Assembly (NCBI GenBank): GCA_947652605.1
Contig: OX393578.1
Coordinates: 55,931,415 to 55,995,414, forward strand
Length of the DNA stretch: 64,000 nt
Origin: Elmis aenea
Lineage: Eukaryota > Arthropoda > Insecta > Coleoptera > Elmidae
Direction of reading: 5' to 3'
Shown here: piece by piece, positions 60,836-64,000 of the stretch
Layout of the letters: each line of letters starts with the position of its first letter
Numbering within the stretch: the stretch's first letter is position 1
Program-made: the position numbers and the translations under genes
The notes under the pieces: model-generated
The model's database searches: none
The model's input: the letters and a program-made list of their open reading frames with translations, nothing else
Told to the model about the DNA's origin: nothing

Positions 60836-62090
60836 GGCTATATACTCTTTGCACTTTTTTCGACAGAAAAATCGATTTTCTTAAAACTATAGCAAATGGC
60901 TTCAAACTTCTTATACACGTTAGTTACGAGCAAGTTAAGGATTATTAGCCCCTAAATACGATTTTTAATTTTTCGCGAAAAATGGGAAAAGTACAAAGGC
61001 TATATAGTCTTTGCACTTTTTTCGACAAAAAAATCGATTTTCTTAAAACTACAGCAAATGGCTTCAAACTTCTTATACACATTAGTTATGAGCGAATTAA
61101 GGATTATTAGCCCCTAAATACGATTTTTAATTTTTCGTGAAAAATGGGAAAAGTACAAAGGCTATAGTCTTTGCACTTTTTTCGAAAAAAAAAATCGATT
61201 TTCTTAAAACTACAGCAAATGGCTTCAAACTTCTTATACACGTTAGTTATGAGCAAGTTAAGGATTATTAGCCCCTAAATACGATTTTTAATTTTTCGTG
61301 AAAAATGGGAAAAGTACAAAGGCTGTCTTTGCACTTTTTTCGAAAAAAAAAATCGATTTTCTTAAAACTACAGCAAATGGCTTCAAACTTCTTATACACG
61401 TTAGTTACGAGCAAGTTAAGGATTATTAGCCCCTAAATACGATTTTTAATTTTTCGCGAAAAATGGGAAAAGTACAAAGGCTATATATAGTCTTTGCACT
61501 TTTTTCGAAAAAAAAAATCGATTTTCTTAAAACTACAGCAAATGGCTTCAAACTTCTTATACACATTAGTTATAAGCGAATTAAGGATTATTAGCCCCTA
61601 AATACGATATTTAATTTTTCGCGAAAAATGGGAAAAGTACAAAGGCTATAGTCTTTGCACTTTTTTCGACAAAAAAATCGATTTTCTTAAAACTACAGCA
61701 AATGGCTTCAAACTTCTTATACACATTAGTTTTGAGCGAATTAAGGATTATTAGCCCCTAAATACGATTTTTAATTTTTCGCGAAAAATGGGAAAAGTAC
61801 AAAGGCTATAGTCTTTGCACTTTTTTCGAAAAAAAAAAAACGATTTTCTTAAAACTACAGCAAATGGCTTCAAACTTCTTATACACATTAGTTATGAGCG
61901 AATTAAGGATTATTAGCCCCTAAATACGATTTTTAATTTTTCGTGAAAAATGGGAAAAGTACAAAGGCTATAGTCTTTGCACTTTTTTCGACAAAAAAAT
62001 CGATTTTTTTAAAACTACAGCAAATGGCTTCAAACTTCTTATACACGTTAGTTATGAGCAAATTAAGGATTATTAGCCCCTAAACACGAT
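60836..62090 (+). repeat. B block 42, eight B
   Basis: The 4,042-bp copy of block 39, with the same spacer series and the same 10- to 12-base A runs. Confidence 0.94.
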
Positions 62091-63009
62091 TTTTAATTTT
62101 TTGAATAACTTTGTAAATTAAATTTCAAAATAGTTGAGACAAACGGCATTATACTAAGAAAAATAAACTCTATAACATACTAAAATTTGTACAAAATCGT
62201 AAGTGCCGTTTTCGAGAAAAATTTTCAAAATTTTTAATTTTTTGAAATACTTTGTAAATTAAGTTTCAAAATAGTTGAGACAAACTTCATTATACTAAGA
62301 AAAATAAACTCTATAACATACTAAAATTTGAACAAAATCGTAAGTGCCGTTTTCGAGAAAAATTTTCAAAATTTTTAATTTTTTGAATAACTTTGTAAAT
62401 TAAATTTCAAAATAGTTGAGACAAACAGCATTATACTAAGAAAAATAAACTCTATAACATACTAAAATTTAAACAAAATCGTAAGAGCCGTTTTCGAGAA
62501 AAATTTTCAAAATTTTTAATTTTTTGAAATACACTAAATTAAATTTCAAAATAGTTAAGACAAACTTCATTATACTAAGAAAAATAAACTCTATAACATA
62601 CTAAAATTTGAACAAAATTGTAAAAGTCGTTTTCGAGAAAAATTTTCAAAATTTTTAATTTTTTGAATAACTTTGTAAATTAAATTTCAAAATAGTTGAG
62701 ACAAACGGCATTATACTAAGAAAAATAAACTCTATAACATACTAAAATTTGAACAAAATCGTAAGAGCCGTTTTCGAGAAAAATTTTCAAAATTTTTAAT
62801 TTTTTGAATAACTTTGTAAATTAAATTTCAAAATATTTGAGACAAACGGCATTATACTAAGAAAAATAAACTCTATAACATACTAAAATTTAAACAAAAT
62901 CGTAAAAGCCGTTTTCGAGAAAAATTATCAAAATTTTTAATTTTTTGAATAACTTTGTAAATTAAATTTTAAAATAGTTGAGACAAACGGCATTATACTA
63001 AGAAAAAAA
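62091..63009 (+). repeat. A tract, 6 monomers, 2 bp short
   Basis: One monomer near 62530 reads GAAATACACTAAATTAAAT, a 2-bp loss from GAAATACTTTGTAAATT. AAATATTTGAGAC and GAGAAAAATTATC tie it to 54806-55726 as a more diverged relative. Confidence 0.94.
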
Positions 63010-63296
63010 GGCTATATACTCTTTGCACTTTTTTCGACAGAAAAATCGATTTTCTTAAAACTATAGCAAATGGCTTCAAACTTCTTATACACGTAAGTTA
63101 CGAGCAAGTTAAGGATTATTAGCCCCTAAATACGATTTTTAATTTTTCGCGAAAAATGGGAAAAGTACAAAGGCTATAGTCTTTGCACTTTTTTCGACAA
63201 AAAAATCGATTTTTTTAAAACTACAGCAAATGGCTTCAAACTTCTTATACACGTTAGTTATGAGCAAATTAAGGATTATTAGCCCCTAAACACGAT
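63010..63296 (+). repeat. B block 43, two B
   Basis: The first has CACGTAAGTTACGAGCAAG. The last has ATCGATTTTTTTAAAAC and CCTAAACACG, as in the last B of blocks 37, 39, 40 and 42. Confidence 0.94.
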
Positions 63297-64000
63297 TTTT
63301 AATTTTTTGAATAACTTTGTAAATTAAATTTCAAAATAGTTGAGACAAACGGCATTATACTAAGAAAAATAAACTCTATAACATACTAAAATTTGTACAA
63401 AATCGTAAGTGCCGTTTTCGAGAAAAATTTTCAAAATTTTTAATTTTTTGAAATACTTTGTAAATTAAATTTCAAAATAGTTGAGACAAACTTCATTATA
63501 CTAAGAAAAATAAACTCTATAACATACTAAAATTTGAACAAAATCGTAAGTGCCGTTTTCGAGAAAAATTTTCAAAATTTTTAATTTTTTGAATAACTTT
63601 GTAAATTAAATTTCAAAATAGTTGAGACAAACAGCATTATACTAGGAAAAATAAACTCTATAACATACTAAAATTTGAACAAAATCGTAAGAGCCGTTTT
63701 CGAGAAAAATTTTCAAAATTTTTAATTTTTTGAAATACACTGTAAATTAAATTTCAAAATAGTTAAGAAAAACTTCATTATACTAAAAAAAATAAACTCT
63801 ATAACATACTAAAATTTGAACAAAATTGTAAAAGTCGTTTTCGAGAAAAATTTTCAAAATTTTTAATTTTTTGAATAACTTTGTAAATTAAATTTCAAAA
63901 TAGTTGAGACAAACGGCATTATACTAAGAAAAATAAACTCTATAACATACTAAAATTTGAACAAAATCGTAAGAGCCGTTTTCGAGAAAAATTTTCAAAA
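63297..64000 (+). repeat. A tract, 5 starts (right edge of window)
   Basis: It begins GTACAAAATCG/GTGCCG like 54806. ACTAGGAAAAAT near 63643 and GAAATACACTGTAAATT near 63733 are private. The last monomer is cut by the window end. Confidence 0.94.

Larger units (their letters stand above)
58405..62420 (+). repeat. 4,042-bp higher-order unit, copy 2
   Basis: It mirrors copy 1 through the eight-B block. It departs near 62425, where CAGCATTATACTAAGAAAAAT replaces the joint to a further three-B block. Confidence 0.93.
1..64000 (+). repeat. Two-family satellite array filling the whole window
   Basis: Every stretch of the window reads as one of two tandem monomers, A (141 bp) or B (160 bp), head to tail in a single orientation. 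I saw no inverted monomer and no unique sequence of more than a few bases. Stops are dense in all frames, and no tRNA, rRNA or transposase-like signal is visible. Both edges cut the array (1 starts at an A start, 64000 ends 51 bp into one), so it continues beyond the window. Long AT-rich satellite of this kind is typical of eukaryotic heterochromatin. Whether it is centromeric, pericentromeric or subtelomeric cannot be told from sequence alone. Confidence 0.97.

Noticed and set aside
1..64000. CRISPR array
   Set aside because: There are direct repeats but no unique spacers of constant length. The whole sequence is monomer, and units are 141 or 160 bp.
1..64000. Telomeric repeats
   Set aside because: No short G-rich repeat such as TTAGG or TTAGGG arrays. 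Isolated TTAGCCCC in B is part of the 160-bp monomer.
1..64000. Hammerhead ribozyme or tRNA-like promoter inside a monomer
   Set aside because: No CTGATGA core on either strand of the monomers, and no convincing A-box/B-box pair (GGTTCGANNCC); GGCTTCAAACTTC is not close enough.
1..64000. Inverted monomers
   Set aside because: Every monomer I read, A or B, has the same orientation. Apparent reverse matches are only the short palindromes within monomers.

Overview
The window is satellite DNA from end to end. I find no protein-coding gene, no RNA gene and no recognisable transposon. Two AT-rich monomer families alternate head to tail, all in the same orientation. Family A has a 141-bp period and about 22% G+C. 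Family B has a 160-bp period and about 32% G+C. By hand count there are about 313 A monomer starts and about 115 B monomers (two of them truncated), in 43 B blocks separated by 44 A tracts. This is the make-up of eukaryotic constitutive heterochromatin (centromeric, pericentromeric or subtelomeric), and not of a bacterial, viral or organelle genome. The very AT-rich style resembles some arthropod satellites, but that is a weak impression and the species cannot be named from the sequence.

Layout. Nearly every B block has the same two joints. On the left an A monomer is cut after ACTAAGAAAAA and joined to AAGGCTTTATA of B. On the right B passes into A through a shared ATTTTTAATTTTT-like segment. 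A-tract length therefore follows k x 141 + 75 bp almost exactly, and six A monomers (921 bp) is the commonest value. Positions 1-4.2 kb are A-rich with single B copies. From 4.2 to 54 kb there are mostly blocks of two or three B with 1-20 A between them. From 54 to 64 kb B expands, with two blocks of eight copies. B monomers differ by place in the block (first, middle, last), so the array has a mixed-family higher-order structure.

Higher-order duplications can be read directly. Tandem repeats of 1,894 bp (0.3-4 kb), about 2,175/2,034 bp (10.9-15 kb), 2,013 bp (14.2-17.9 kb), 1,651 bp (23.5-26.8 kb), 559 bp (43-44 kb), 2,900 bp (48.5-54.3 kb) and 4,042 bp (54.36-62.4 kb) are present. Dispersed copies lie at offsets of 5,920, 8,112 and 24,601 bp. 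Their near identity points to recent unequal exchange, or to assembly of very similar repeats.

The signals most likely to have a function lie at the B-B joints. One is a 17-bp sequence matching the CENP-B box core at 8 of 9 positions, overlapping a 16-bp palindrome. Another is a CAAAG...CTTTG inverted repeat whose TA-rich centre varies in length and in one version is a perfect 20-bp palindrome. Both are absent from A and from the last B of a block. A centromeric role is a hypothesis only.
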